From: JACCTH01 sp035253825
GTDB taxonomy: Bacteria; Actinomycetota; Acidimicrobiia; Spongiisociales; ZC4RG35
Length of the DNA: 64,000 nt
NCBI GenBank assembly: GCA_035253825.1
Contig: DATFBM010000041.1
Coordinates: 1 to 64,000, forward strand
Direction of reading: 5' to 3'
Shown here: piece by piece, positions 33,163 to 40,743 of the stretch
Layout: every line of letters starts with the position of its first letter
How positions within the stretch are numbered: position 1 is the first letter of the stretch
Program-made: the position numbers and the translations under genes
The notes under the pieces: generated by a model
Seen by the model: only the letters and a program-made list of their open reading frames with translations
What the model was told of the DNA's origin: nothing
The model's database searches: none

Positions 33163-33672
33163 TTGGAGCCCAAGGAACCCGAAAGGACAGTGCTCCTCCG
33201 CTTTGTGGAACACCTCGCCCTGATGTTCCACGACGCGGGGATGGAACGCATGGCTGCCCGGGTCTTCGCGTACGTGCTGGCCGAGGACGCCGAGATATAT
33301 ACCGCCGCGGAACTAGCGGAGGGCCTGGGAGTGAGCCGAGCCGCCATCTCTGGCGCGGTGCGAACGTTGATTCAGGCAGGTCTGGTCGCGAAGGAACGAG
33401 AACCTGGAGCTCGGGTGGATCACTATCGGATCTACGACGACGACGTCTGGTCAGCGATCACGATGCATCGCCTCCCCCTGCTGCAGCGCTGGGAAGAGGG
33501 CATCGCCAGTCAGATCACCCTGCTTGACCCCGACAGTCAGGGAGCCAAGCGAATGCGAGAAACCCAGGCTTACTTCCAGTTCATGGCCACGGAGCTCCCC
33601 AAGCTGATGGAACGTTGGCGCCAAGAGCGAGCGACCCTCATCGCACAAACTGTTGGCAAGGCGATCACCTAG
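33163..33672 (+). CDS. GbsR/MarR family transcriptional regulator
   Basis: A 169-residue winged-helix protein. RMAARVFAYVLAEDAEIYTAAELAEGLGVSRAAISGAVRTLIQAGLVAKER (quoted for its core SRAAISGAVRTL) matches the GbsR branch of MarR-like regulators, followed by a helical dimerisation tail. TTG at 33163 is preferred, with AAGGAA upstream, because GTG at 33151 lies inside the operator dyad. It likely represses itself and the divergent ABC exporter. Confidence 0.82.
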   Translation: MEPKEPERTVLLRFVEHLALMFHDAGMERMAARVFAYVLAEDAEIYTAAELAEGLGVSRAAISGAVRTLIQAGLVAKEREPGARVDHYRIYDDDVWSAITMHRLPLLQRWEEGIASQITLLDPDSQGAKRMRETQAYFQFMATELPKLMERWRQERATLIAQTVGKAIT

Positions 33673-33753
33673 TCGGGCCGAGCTCATCTAGGTTCCATTA
33701 GGGTCGGGGGAGCACAACGGAGTGCCGGGAAGTCTGGTCGGCGACGTCTGACC

Positions 33754-35028
33754 ATGCCCCAAAGAACCTACCGCCAAGTCCTCATACGACCCCTCCGAGA
33801 CTTTCTCGCTACGGAGTCGGCGGGAGGAGTCGCCATCGTCGGGGCGGCATTGCTGGCGTTGGTCTGGGCCAACTCTCCATGGCAAGAAAGCTATCGAGAG
33901 TTCTGGTCGAGCATCATCGAACTCGAAGTCGGGTCGTTTGCCCTGGCCTTTGATTTTCGAGGGTTCGTCAATGAAGCCCTCATGACGATTTTCTTCCTCG
34001 TCGTCGGACTCGAGATCAAACGAGAGATCGTGGAAGGCGAGCTCCGCGAGCCCTCCGCTCGTTCGCTTCCCGTAGTTGCAGCCGTCGGAGGGATGGTGGT
34101 TCCAGCTCTCATCTATGCCGGGCTCAACTGGGGGCGACCCGAGATTCAGGGTTGGGGCGTCCCGATCGCGACCGACATTGCTCTCGCAGTTGGGGTCATG
34201 TCGCTGGCAAGAAACGCGAGCCCGAGGCTAAAGGTGTTTCTTCTCGCACTGGCGATCGTTGACGACATTGGCGCCATCTTTGTAATTGGCGTGGTCTATG
34301 CAGGTGGGATCGAGCTCGGTTGGATCGTCGCCGCCTGTCTGTGCATTGCCCTGGTCGTCCTTCTGCAGAGGAGTGGCGTCGCCGCGGTGTGGCTGTACGT
34401 CGCGGCCGGCGCAGGGCTGTGGTGGGCTTTGCACGAGGCTGGCGTCCACGCGACCTTGGCGGGAGTCACCCTGGGGCTGCTAGCTCCGGCCAAACCCCAT
34501 CTCAGCCCAGAGTTGATCGACCAAGGCGAACTCATCAGCTTGGGCACAGCTCGTGATGCACAAACCACTGTCGAAATCGCCAGGTCGTCAGTGTCGGTGG
34601 TGGAGTGGGTCGAACATCGCTTGCATCCCTGGACGAGCTACCTGATCGTGCCGGTGTTTGCGCTGGCCAACGCCGGCGTCACACTGTCGGGCGACAGCGT
34701 TGGGGAAGCGATCAATTCGCCGGTTGCCTGGGGTGTGACGCTCGGGCTTCTCGTTGGCAAACCTCTCGGCATTTTGAGTTTTGCGGCGCTTGCCGTCCGG
34801 GTGGGGGCCGCCGCGCTCCCCATCGGCGTGTCTTGGACCGGGATCTTGGGGGCGGGGCTGGTGGCCGGGATGGGGTTTACGGTTTCGCTTTTCGTCGCTC
34901 AGCTTGCGCTGCCACTGGCCGCAGCCGATCACGCCCGGCTGGGCATCGTGGCTGCCTCGATCTTGGCTGGCTCGATCGGACTACTTGTTCTTCGACACAT
35001 AGCCGACAAGAGCAGCATGAATTCATAG
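33754..35028 (+). CDS. nhaA: Na+/H+ antiporter NhaA
   Basis: A 424-residue NhaA homologue with twelve helices. Ion-binding aspartates are visible in AIVDDIGAI (equivalent to Asp163/164 of E. coli) and the Asp133 region in ATDIALAVGVMSL. The N-terminus FLATESAGGVAIVGAALLALVWANSPW and MTIFFLVVGLEIKREIVEGEL are diagnostic. It exchanges two H+ for one Na+ to control sodium and internal pH. Monocistronic; the flanking gaps are short. Confidence 0.95.
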   Translation: MPQRTYRQVLIRPLRDFLATESAGGVAIVGAALLALVWANSPWQESYREFWSSIIELEVGSFALAFDFRGFVNEALMTIFFLVVGLEIKREIVEGELREPSARSLPVVAAVGGMVVPALIYAGLNWGRPEIQGWGVPIATDIALAVGVMSLARNASPRLKVFLLALAIVDDIGAIFVIGVVYAGGIELGWIVAACLCIALVVLLQRSGVAAVWLYVAAGAGLWWALHEAGVHATLAGVTLGLLAPAKPHLSPELIDQGELISLGTARDAQTTVEIARSSVSVVEWVEHRLHPWTSYLIVPVFALANAGVTLSGDSVGEAINSPVAWGVTLGLLVGKPLGILSFAALAVRVGAAALPIGVSWTGILGAGLVAGMGFTVSLFVAQLALPLAAADHARLGIVAASILAGSIGLLVLRHIADKSSMNS

Positions 35029-35077
35029 TTGGCACAGTCGCAATCGAGTGGGGACAATGGCGACGGATCGCGCCAAG

Positions 35078-36418
35078 TCAGGATCCGGCATCTTCGACGG
35101 CGAAGAGCCGCCACCGACCGGGCACTCCTTTGAGGACATGGGACCCGCGGTCGAGGAACGTGATGCTGGAACCTGCCACCAGGTCGCGGACCGTGCTCGA
35201 TGCCAAGATCTCGCCCGCCTCAGCCAGGGCGGCCACTCGGGCGCCGATGTGCACCGCGACGCCCGCCACATCGTTCTCTAGCAATTCGATCTCGCCGGTG
35301 TGCACACCGGCCCGAACCTCCAGCCCCACGCTGGCCACCGCTCGGCGGATGGCATCGGCTGCTCTCACCGCCCGGGCAGGCCCGTCGAATGTCATCAGGA
35401 AACCGTCACCGGTCCGCTTCACCTCGCGGCCGCCGCGGCGGGCGAGTTCCGCCCGGGTGAGTCGGTCGTGATCGTCGAGGAGAGCGCGCCACCGGCGGTC
35501 GCCGAGCTGCGAGGCTCGCGCCGTCGAATCGACGATGTCGGTGAACATGACGGTGGCGAGGACCCGATCGGGTTCGACGACCGGCCTGGTTCCGGTTATG
35601 AACTCCTGGATCTCGGCGATGACCGCATCAGGGTCGCCAGCCCAGATCAGGTTGTCCGGGCCTGGAAGCTTCACCAGCTTGGCAGCAGGGATGTGCTCGG
35701 CGAGGTAGAGACCGAGTGCCGGTTGGTGAGCGCGCACTTCCGTGTGCTGGAGAACGAGAGTCGGGACGCGAACAACGGGAAGGACGCTGCGAACGTCGGC
35801 GCTGTACAACATATTGATCATCGCCACCGCGGTACCGGGACTGGCCGACTGACGCTCATACCGGGCCCAGGCCTCGAGGAGCCGGGTGTCACTAGCCAGG
35901 CTCGGGGCGAACAAACTGACCAGTAGCCCGCGGCCGTGCTCGGTGTCGATTCTGGACAGACGGTCCTCGACTACGTCGTCCGGTTCGCCCTCGGGATAGT
36001 CGGGTGCCTGCCTAATGCGGGCAAAGCTGTCGGCGAGGATAAGTGACGAGATCCGATCGGGATAGGTCGCCGCGCAAACAATCGACATCAACCCACCGCC
36101 GAGGTTGGCGATAAGGGCCGCCCGTTCCGATCCCACCTCGTCGAGCACGGTGCGCAGATCCTCGATCCACTCCTCGATAGTTGGTAGCTGCGCGATCGGG
36201 ACCGGGTCGGAAAGGCCAATGCCACGCTTGTCGAACATGATGAGCCGGCTGAAGGAGGCGAGCCGACGGCGGAACTCTGCCGCCGGTGCCACATCCCACT
36301 GTCCGTCCATGTGGCTGAACCACTGGTCGACGAGGACGATGTCGATAGGCCCGTCGCCCAGTACCTGGTAGGCGATATGCGCGCCGCCTGCCCGGGCGTA
36401 TCGCGTCTCGGGGATCAC
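35078..36418 (-). CDS. Class III nucleotide cyclase with catalytically dead α/β-hydrolase domain
   Basis: A 446-residue homologue of the hydrolase-cyclase at 15.5 kb. The α/β-hydrolase fold is intact (FDKRGIGLSDPVP near residue 65) but the triad is gone. The nucleophile elbow GHSEGG is ANLGGG at 104-109, the acid loop is QHTEVRAHQ near 225, and the catalytic His position reads GPDN at 253-256. The cyclase half keeps both metal aspartates (MFTDIVDST, TGDGFLMTFD) and the His-x3-Arg variant (VHIGARV). The first domain is therefore probably a pure ligand sensor. Product (cAMP or cGMP) unknown. Confidence 0.85.
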   Translation of the reverse strand: MIPETRYARAGGAHIAYQVLGDGPIDIVLVDQWFSHMDGQWDVAPAAEFRRRLASFSRLIMFDKRGIGLSDPVPIAQLPTIEEWIEDLRTVLDEVGSERAALIANLGGGLMSIVCAATYPDRISSLILADSFARIRQAPDYPEGEPDDVVEDRLSRIDTEHGRGLLVSLFAPSLASDTRLLEAWARYERQSASPGTAVAMINMLYSADVRSVLPVVRVPTLVLQHTEVRAHQPALGLYLAEHIPAAKLVKLPGPDNLIWAGDPDAVIAEIQEFITGTRPVVEPDRVLATVMFTDIVDSTARASQLGDRRWRALLDDHDRLTRAELARRGGREVKRTGDGFLMTFDGPARAVRAADAIRRAVASVGLEVRAGVHTGEIELLENDVAGVAVHIGARVAALAEAGEILASSTVRDLVAGSSITFLDRGSHVLKGVPGRWRLFAVEDAGS

Positions 36419-36451
36419 CGGCCGAGGCTACTGCCAACCGAACCTCGGAGT

Positions 36452-37099
36452 TCAGGCGCTCGCGCGCGTAAACGTCAGATGCGTCACGCCGCTGGGCGAG
36501 GAGGTGGCCTCGATCCGATAGCTCTTTTCCACGCCCTCCAGTCCGTCCCAGAGGCGAACGCCTCGGCCGAGCAGGATCGGGACCATGACGATGTGCATGT
36601 AGTCGACAAACCCGGCGGCAATGAACTCGCGAATCATGGTGGCACCTCCGCCGAGGCGCACATCCTGGCCGCCCGCAGCCTGGCGGGCTATCTCCAGCGC
36701 TTCGGCAGGAGAGGCGTCGAGGAAGTGGAAAGTTGTACCGCCTTCCATCTCAATCGACGGACGAGGGTGGTGGGTCAGGACGAATGTCGGCGTGTGAAAC
36801 GGCGGATTAGAACCCCACCAGCCTTTCCAATCTGGGTCCTCGTGCCATCCGGGTGGGCCGAACTTCCCGGCACCCATGACCTCGGCGCCGATCCCAGGTT
36901 CGTGGCCCTCGGCGAAGGCGTTGTCGACGCCGCGGGAGCCGCCGGGTTGGCCCACCATCTCGCTCCAAAAATGGGTGGCGAACATCCACTCGTGGAGCCG
37001 TTCGCCGGCGTGGCCGAATGGTTCTGCTTGGCTTAGACCTTCCCCGGTACCGAAACCGTCGAGCGAGATGGCGAAGTTATGGACGCGGGCAAGCGACAT
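36452..37099 (-). CDS. Dihydrofolate reductase/RibD-C-like family protein
   Basis: A 215-residue DHFR-fold protein of the stand-alone RibD C-terminal type. It begins VHNFAISLDGFGTG. The nucleotide-binding region is visible in EIARQAAGGQDVRLGGGATMIREFIAAGFVD (core RLGGGATMIREF), then MVPILLGRGVRLWDGL. Members are NADPH reductases of unsettled substrate. ATG at 37099 with AAGGAG eight bases upstream. It is 32 bases downstream of nothing codirectional except the dehydratase, whose reading direction it shares. Confidence 0.82.
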   Translation of the reverse strand: MSLARVHNFAISLDGFGTGEGLSQAEPFGHAGERLHEWMFATHFWSEMVGQPGGSRGVDNAFAEGHEPGIGAEVMGAGKFGPPGWHEDPDWKGWWGSNPPFHTPTFVLTHHPRPSIEMEGGTTFHFLDASPAEALEIARQAAGGQDVRLGGGATMIREFIAAGFVDYMHIVMVPILLGRGVRLWDGLEGVEKSYRIEATSSPSGVTHLTFTRASA

Positions 37100-37118
37100 G
37101 GCTGGGACTCCTTTGCAT

Positions 37119-38066
37119 CTAATTGAATATCGATACCGGATCGAGGTTTGCGCCGGACAGAACCACCACCACGACTTCATCGTCCCGGGGCCTATAGGCG
37201 CCCGAGATAAGCGCCGCCACGCCGACCGCCCCGCCCGGCTCGACCATGATTCGGGCCTTTGACCAGATCGTTCGTTGCGCTTCGACAACGGCGTCATCCG
37301 TGACTAGCAGTGCGTCGTCAATCCAGCGTTGGCTCGCTTCCCAGGCTATGTCGCCAAGGCGTTTCGACCCGAGCGAGCTCACCGCCACTCCCCCTACCTC
37401 GACATCAACTGGCCCACCCCGGCGCCGAGCCTCGTAAAGGGTCGGTGTCTTCTCGGTCTCGACTCCCACAACTGCAGCATCGTCTTGCAGAGCGAAAGCG
37501 ATGCCGGCTATGAGTCCTCCCCCTCCCACCGGAACCAGCACGGTGTCGACATCGAGGATCTGCTCGTCGATCTCAAGTCCGCAGGTGCCTGCTCCAACCA
37601 CCACCGGCACCTGATCGTAGGCGTGGGCGAGACGACCACCATTTTCTGCTACGTATGCGCGACTCGCCTCGAGTGCATCGGCGTAGAAACCCTGGATGAT
37701 GGTGATCTCGGCACCGGTGCTGCGAACGTTCTCCACCTTGGCAGCTGGTGAAGTACTGGGGACGAAGAGATGGGCGTGGGCACCGAGTGCGGAGGCGGCA
37801 TAGCCCAATGCGAAGGCGAAATTGCCGCCAGAGGCGGCGACCAGTGGTTCGGCAGCTCGGTCGCCTTCGAGATGTTCGAGAACGAGGTTGAAAGCACCGC
37901 GCACTTTGAAAGTCCCGGAACGCTGCAGCATTTCCATCTTGAAAAGCAAACGACCCCGGACCCCGAAATCAGGAGCAGCAACCTCGAGCACTGGGGTCCG
38001 CCTGACGTAGGGAGCGAGGCGGTCGGCGGCCTCAGCGATTACGACCCGGTCGATCTCCATGGCCAT
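37119..38066 (-). CDS. PLP-dependent threonine/serine dehydratase-like protein
   Basis: A 315-residue fold-type II PLP enzyme. The Schiff-base lysine is in RSGTFKVRGAFN near residue 53. The PLP-phosphate glycine loop is PVGGGGLIAG near 180. The substrate loop reads ASGGNFAFALG instead of the usual SAGNHAQG. It lacks the ACT regulatory domain of biosynthetic IlvA, so it is a short catabolic-type dehydratase or racemase. ATG at 38066 is chosen; the frame upstream is open but unlike the family. A second short dehydratase is at 54.5 kb. Confidence 0.82.
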   Translation of the reverse strand: MAMEIDRVVIAEAADRLAPYVRRTPVLEVAAPDFGVRGRLLFKMEMLQRSGTFKVRGAFNLVLEHLEGDRAAEPLVAASGGNFAFALGYAASALGAHAHLFVPSTSPAAKVENVRSTGAEITIIQGFYADALEASRAYVAENGGRLAHAYDQVPVVVGAGTCGLEIDEQILDVDTVLVPVGGGGLIAGIAFALQDDAAVVGVETEKTPTLYEARRRGGPVDVEVGGVAVSSLGSKRLGDIAWEASQRWIDDALLVTDDAVVEAQRTIWSKARIMVEPGGAVGVAALISGAYRPRDDEVVVVVLSGANLDPVSIFN

Positions 38067-38323
38067 CAGTTTGCCTGAGTCGGATCCCGGGACCCCAGAT
38101 TGCAGCGGTCCTAATGGGACTACGTTCGAACTCAGAACATTGACGCGAGAGTGATCACCTAGCCGGCGAAAGAAGGAAAACCTCCAAACGAGCAGCGGGA
38201 GGCAAGCAACAGCCAGGGCCAGGGCAGCAGAGCCTTGGAGCTCGCCCATGAGCGTGACGTGTCCCGTCGTCTGCTGAATTGAGAAACGCGCTGGGGAATC
38301 GCTATTTTTCAAGGACTGCCGCT
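38067..38323. other. Intergenic, nothing recognised
   Basis: The frame of the dehydratase stays open upstream through a hydrophobic stretch around 38200, but no ribosome site or family match supports a gene. It should contain the dehydratase promoter. Confidence 0.35.
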
Positions 38324-38917
38324 TCAACTTGGCAGCGGGTCCGGGCCGGTGGCGGTGACCAGCTTCTGTGGAACCCAGTCGTCGACGTGGACGAAGCCCT
38401 CGAAGGGCCCTTCCTCCTCCTCGACGACATCGAAGAAGGATCGCCGGTAAAACTTCACGTGGGTGAAGTCCTCGAACAGCACATAGACCGGGTCAACATT
38501 GGCACTCTGAAATTGTTGGCCAGTCAGTGCGGGTCGATGCACTCGTGAGAACTCGTCGAACTCCTCCCCGACGACGACGCCGAGGTGCTCAAGGCCCATT
38601 CGATAGACGCGCTGGTGAATGGGCGGAATGAGTTCGATGCGCGAGACCGGAGTCTCATCGAGCACGACGAGCGGCTCCCTCAGCAAGATTAAGGAGATCG
38701 GGCGCCCGTTCCAGTAGTTCTCGCGGTTCGCCCTGGCATGGCGTTCGAGAAGCGTGCGCTGGATCACGTAAAGGTCCCAATCGGCGACGCGGACGGCGAG
38801 GTGGCTGAGTGGATAGGGGGAGATGTCGATGTCGCGGGTAGCAAGACGGTCGCGCTGCATCGCCGCGAAGGCTCGGTAGTCGCCGATGATGTCGGCAATG
38901 GGATCAGACGTAGTCAC
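38324..38917 (-). CDS. YecM-like VOC family protein
   Basis: A ~197-residue protein resembling the YecM group of the VOC fold, whose members bind a metal but have no settled reaction. Features: LSHLAVRVADWDLYVIQRTLLERHA near residue 40 with a candidate His ligand, ENYWNGRPISLILLREPLVVLDETPVSRIELIPP (core NGRPISLILLREPL), and LEHLGVVVGEEFDEF. GTG at 38917 is chosen; upstream codons run into the tRNA-Ser gene. Monocistronic. Confidence 0.7.
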   Translation of the reverse strand: MTTSDPIADIIGDYRAFAAMQRDRLATRDIDISPYPLSHLAVRVADWDLYVIQRTLLERHARANRENYWNGRPISLILLREPLVVLDETPVSRIELIPPIHQRVYRMGLEHLGVVVGEEFDEFSRVHRPALTGQQFQSANVDPVYVLFEDFTHVKFYRRSFFDVVEEEEGPFEGFVHVDDWVPQKLVTATGPDPLPS

Positions 38918-38984
38918 GTGGCATCCTGCTCCGGGATCGTAGGACACGCAGCGAAGTGGCTCGTTAGCCAGCCTTCGGATGCAG

Positions 38985-39073
38985 CGGAGGGAATGGGATT
39001 CGAACCCATGAGGCCCCTTGCGGGACCTAGCAATTTTCAAGACTGCCGCCTTCGACCGCTCGGCCATCCCTCC
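38985..39073 (-). tRNA. tRNA-Ser (anticodon TGA)
   Basis: An 89-nt class II tRNA on the minus strand. Acceptor GGAGGGA/TCCCTCC, anticodon loop CTTGAAA giving TGA, long variable arm, normal T-loop. CCA is not encoded. Confidence 0.95.
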
Positions 39074-39104
39074 GGTATTGCAGGCTAAAGCCCGAGACGC
39101 TGGG

Positions 39105-39191
39105 CGGAGGGAGAGGGATTCGAACCCTCGAGGAGTTGCCCCCTACGGCATTTCGAGTGCCGCGCACTAGACCGGACTATGCGATCCCTCC
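39105..39191 (-). tRNA. tRNA-Ser (anticodon CGA)
   Basis: An 87-nt class II tRNA, anticodon loop CTCGAAA. It is nearly identical to the next gene (GGA) except in the anticodon and variable arm, and clearly different from the TGA gene in its D-arm, so the CGA and GGA genes look like a tandem duplication. A 57-nt palindromic repeat begins one base after its 5' end. Confidence 0.95.
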
Positions 39192-39192
39192 T

Positions 39193-39249
39193 GGTGACGA
39201 ACTACAGACCGTTGTCCGCGCTGAGCGCGGCCACCAACCCTGGGTTCGC
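39193..39249. repeat. 57-nt dispersed palindromic repeat, copy 1
   Basis: Contains the stem CCGCG-CTGAG-CGCGG and, 8 bases later, AACCC-T-GGGTT then CGC. Copies 2 and 3 are at 43526 and 57670. This copy fills the gap between two tRNA-Ser genes. Confidence 0.75.
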
Positions 39250-39267
39250 TTGATGTTGTCAATTTGG

Positions 39268-39354
39268 CGGAGGGAGGGGGATTTGAACCCCCGAGGGGTT
39301 GCCCCCAACGGCATTTCCAGTGCCGCGCACTAGGCCGGACTATGCGATCCCTCC
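39268..39354 (-). tRNA. tRNA-Ser (anticodon GGA)
   Basis: An 87-nt class II tRNA, anticodon loop CTGGAAA, sister of the CGA gene. CCA is not encoded. Confidence 0.95.
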
Positions 39355-39383
39355 AGAGCTATTCAATTATTGAGGTTTCTTGT

Positions 39384-39420
39384 GCGCACTAGGCCGACTG
39401 CACACCAGTGCGATCCCTCC
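39384..39420 (-). pseudogene. Remnant of a further tRNA-Ser copy (5' part)
   Basis: Read on the minus strand, the 5' acceptor GGAGGGATCGCA and the later GGCCTAGTGCGC match the start and D-arm of the adjacent CGA/GGA tRNA-Ser genes, with a short insertion between them. Everything from the anticodon arm onward is missing. It looks like the decayed end of a tandem duplication. Confidence 0.7.
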
Positions 39421-39508
39421 CGGAAGGCTCTTCGGCGCTGCGGCAAAGAGCATTCATAGTCTAGAAACCCTGTCACCTCTGCAGAAACGAAGGAGTCGAT
39501 CTACCCCA

Positions 39509-39964
39509 ATGGCGGCAACCGACGCGCGATTCATGTCCCTCGCCCTCGCCGAGGCCCGGCTGGCGGCGACGGAGGGAGAGGTTCCGGTCGGAGCTGTGTT
39601 GGTTGACGGTCAGGGCGAGGTAATCGGTGCCGACCACAACCGCCGGGAGCAATTGTCCGATGCCACCGCCCACGCCGAAATGCTCGTCATCGCAGCGGCA
39701 GGCACAGCACGTGGCGACTGGCGGCTCCCCGACACCACGCTTTATGTGACGCTAGAACCCTGTCCGATGTGTGCCGGGGCCGCCATCAATGCCCGCATCG
39801 GCACCATCGTCTATGGGACCGCCGATCCCAAGGCCGGCGCCGCCTGGTCGCTCTACAACATCCCCCAGGACGCCCGGCTCAATCATCGCTGCGAGATCCG
39901 ACACGGAGTGTTGGCCGAGGAAAGTGCCGACTTGTTGGCCACTTTCTTTAGAGATCAGCGCTGA
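39509..39964 (+). CDS. tadA: tRNA-specific adenosine deaminase
   Basis: A 151-residue zinc deaminase. The catalytic HAEM (His ligand and proton-shuttle Glu) is in ATAHAEMLVIAAAG, and the cysteine ligands are in LEPCPMCAGAAINARI. It converts A34 of tRNA-Arg(ACG) to inosine; the matching tRNA gene is at 4157-4230. ATG at 39509 with AAGGAG about 13 bases upstream. The SRP RNA gene follows 15 bases later. Confidence 0.92.
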   Translation: MAATDARFMSLALAEARLAATEGEVPVGAVLVDGQGEVIGADHNRREQLSDATAHAEMLVIAAAGTARGDWRLPDTTLYVTLEPCPMCAGAAINARIGTIVYGTADPKAGAAWSLYNIPQDARLNHRCEIRHGVLAEESADLLATFFRDQR

Positions 39965-39979
39965 GTTAGCCTCAATCGA

Positions 39980-40107
39980 GGGGGCGTGTTGTGTTCAGCG
40001 GGCCCTGCGCGGCGGGAAACCGTGAACCGAGTCAGGTCCGGAAGGAAGCAGCTCTAAACGGGCCTTCCCGGGCGCCGCAGTCCCGCCTGCTGAACGTCAG
40101 CGCCCCC
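39980..40107 (+). ncRNA. ffs: Signal recognition particle RNA (small bacterial type)
   Basis: A ~128-nt hairpin RNA. The ends pair (GGGGGCG with CGCCCCC), and the inner stem GTTCAGCGGG pairs with CCTGCTGAAC. The apical SRP54-binding core GTCAGGTCCGGAAGGAAGCA is perfectly conserved. It partners Ffh for cotranslational targeting. It lies between tadA and the convergent menG-like gene. Confidence 0.95.
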
Positions 40108-40110
40108 TCG

Positions 40111-40743
40111 TCAGTCCTTGTAGAGAAGAGCGCCATAGACAAAGCCAAAGAGGCCCATTCGCCAGACCGGGCCCAGGCGCAGCGGACTCTGGGCGAAAAG
40201 CTCTTCGGGCTGGGGCAGCTTGTCGAGGCTCTGATGTAGGTACCAATAGTCGGCGGGAGCGCGGGCGATCAGCCCCGCTAGCGGAAGGGTGATGGCGGTC
40301 CCCAGGCGAGAGATCGGGCGGGCGAGTCGGTGGCGGGGGCGGCCGAGATCAACCACCGCCGCCACTCCTCCCGGCCGCAGCACCCGCTTTATCTCCGACA
40401 AGGTCCGATCGGTTGAGGTCAGATTGCGAAAGACGAAGGCGGAGAACACCGAGTCAAAGCTGGCATCGGAAAACGGAAGGCTCTCACCGACGGCCGCCAC
40501 TCGATGACTGATCGAACTCAGCGAGAGCATCTCCCTTACCGGGTCGAGAGCCACCACTTCCCGGTCGCCAAAGATTGGGGCCGCCACTCCGGTCCCGCTG
40601 CCGAGATCGAGCAAGCGTCCCGGAGGCAATTGTTCGACTGCAGAGCGTCGCCACGCCTGGTCGCGACCGGCCGACAGCAGAGTGTTGATCAGGTCATAGC
40701 GTCGAGCGATGCGAGCAAAGATGGCATCCGATTGTTCGCTCAC
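40111..40743 (-). CDS. menG: UbiE/MenG-type C-methyltransferase
   Basis: A 210-residue SAM methyltransferase. FARIARRYDLINTLLSAGRDQAWR is the UbiE/MenG N-terminal signature. The SAM loop is LLDLGSGTGVAAPIF, with FSAFVFRNLTSTDRTLSEIKRVLRPGG later (FRNLTS is the family's FGLRN-type motif). Likely reaction: last methylation of demethylmenaquinone, since actinobacteria use menaquinone. Its start overlaps the serS stop (ATGA), so the two are cotranscribed. Confidence 0.8.
   Translation of the reverse strand: MSEQSDAIFARIARRYDLINTLLSAGRDQAWRRSAVEQLPPGRLLDLGSGTGVAAPIFGDREVVALDPVREMLSLSSISHRVAAVGESLPFSDASFDSVFSAFVFRNLTSTDRTLSEIKRVLRPGGVAAVVDLGRPRHRLARPISRLGTAITLPLAGLIARAPADYWYLHQSLDKLPQPEELFAQSPLRLGPVWRMGLFGFVYGALLYKD

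Noticed and set aside
39105..39420. CRISPR-like array
   Set aside because: The repeated blocks are tRNA-Ser genes and a tRNA remnant; no short regular spacers or cas genes are present anywhere in the window.
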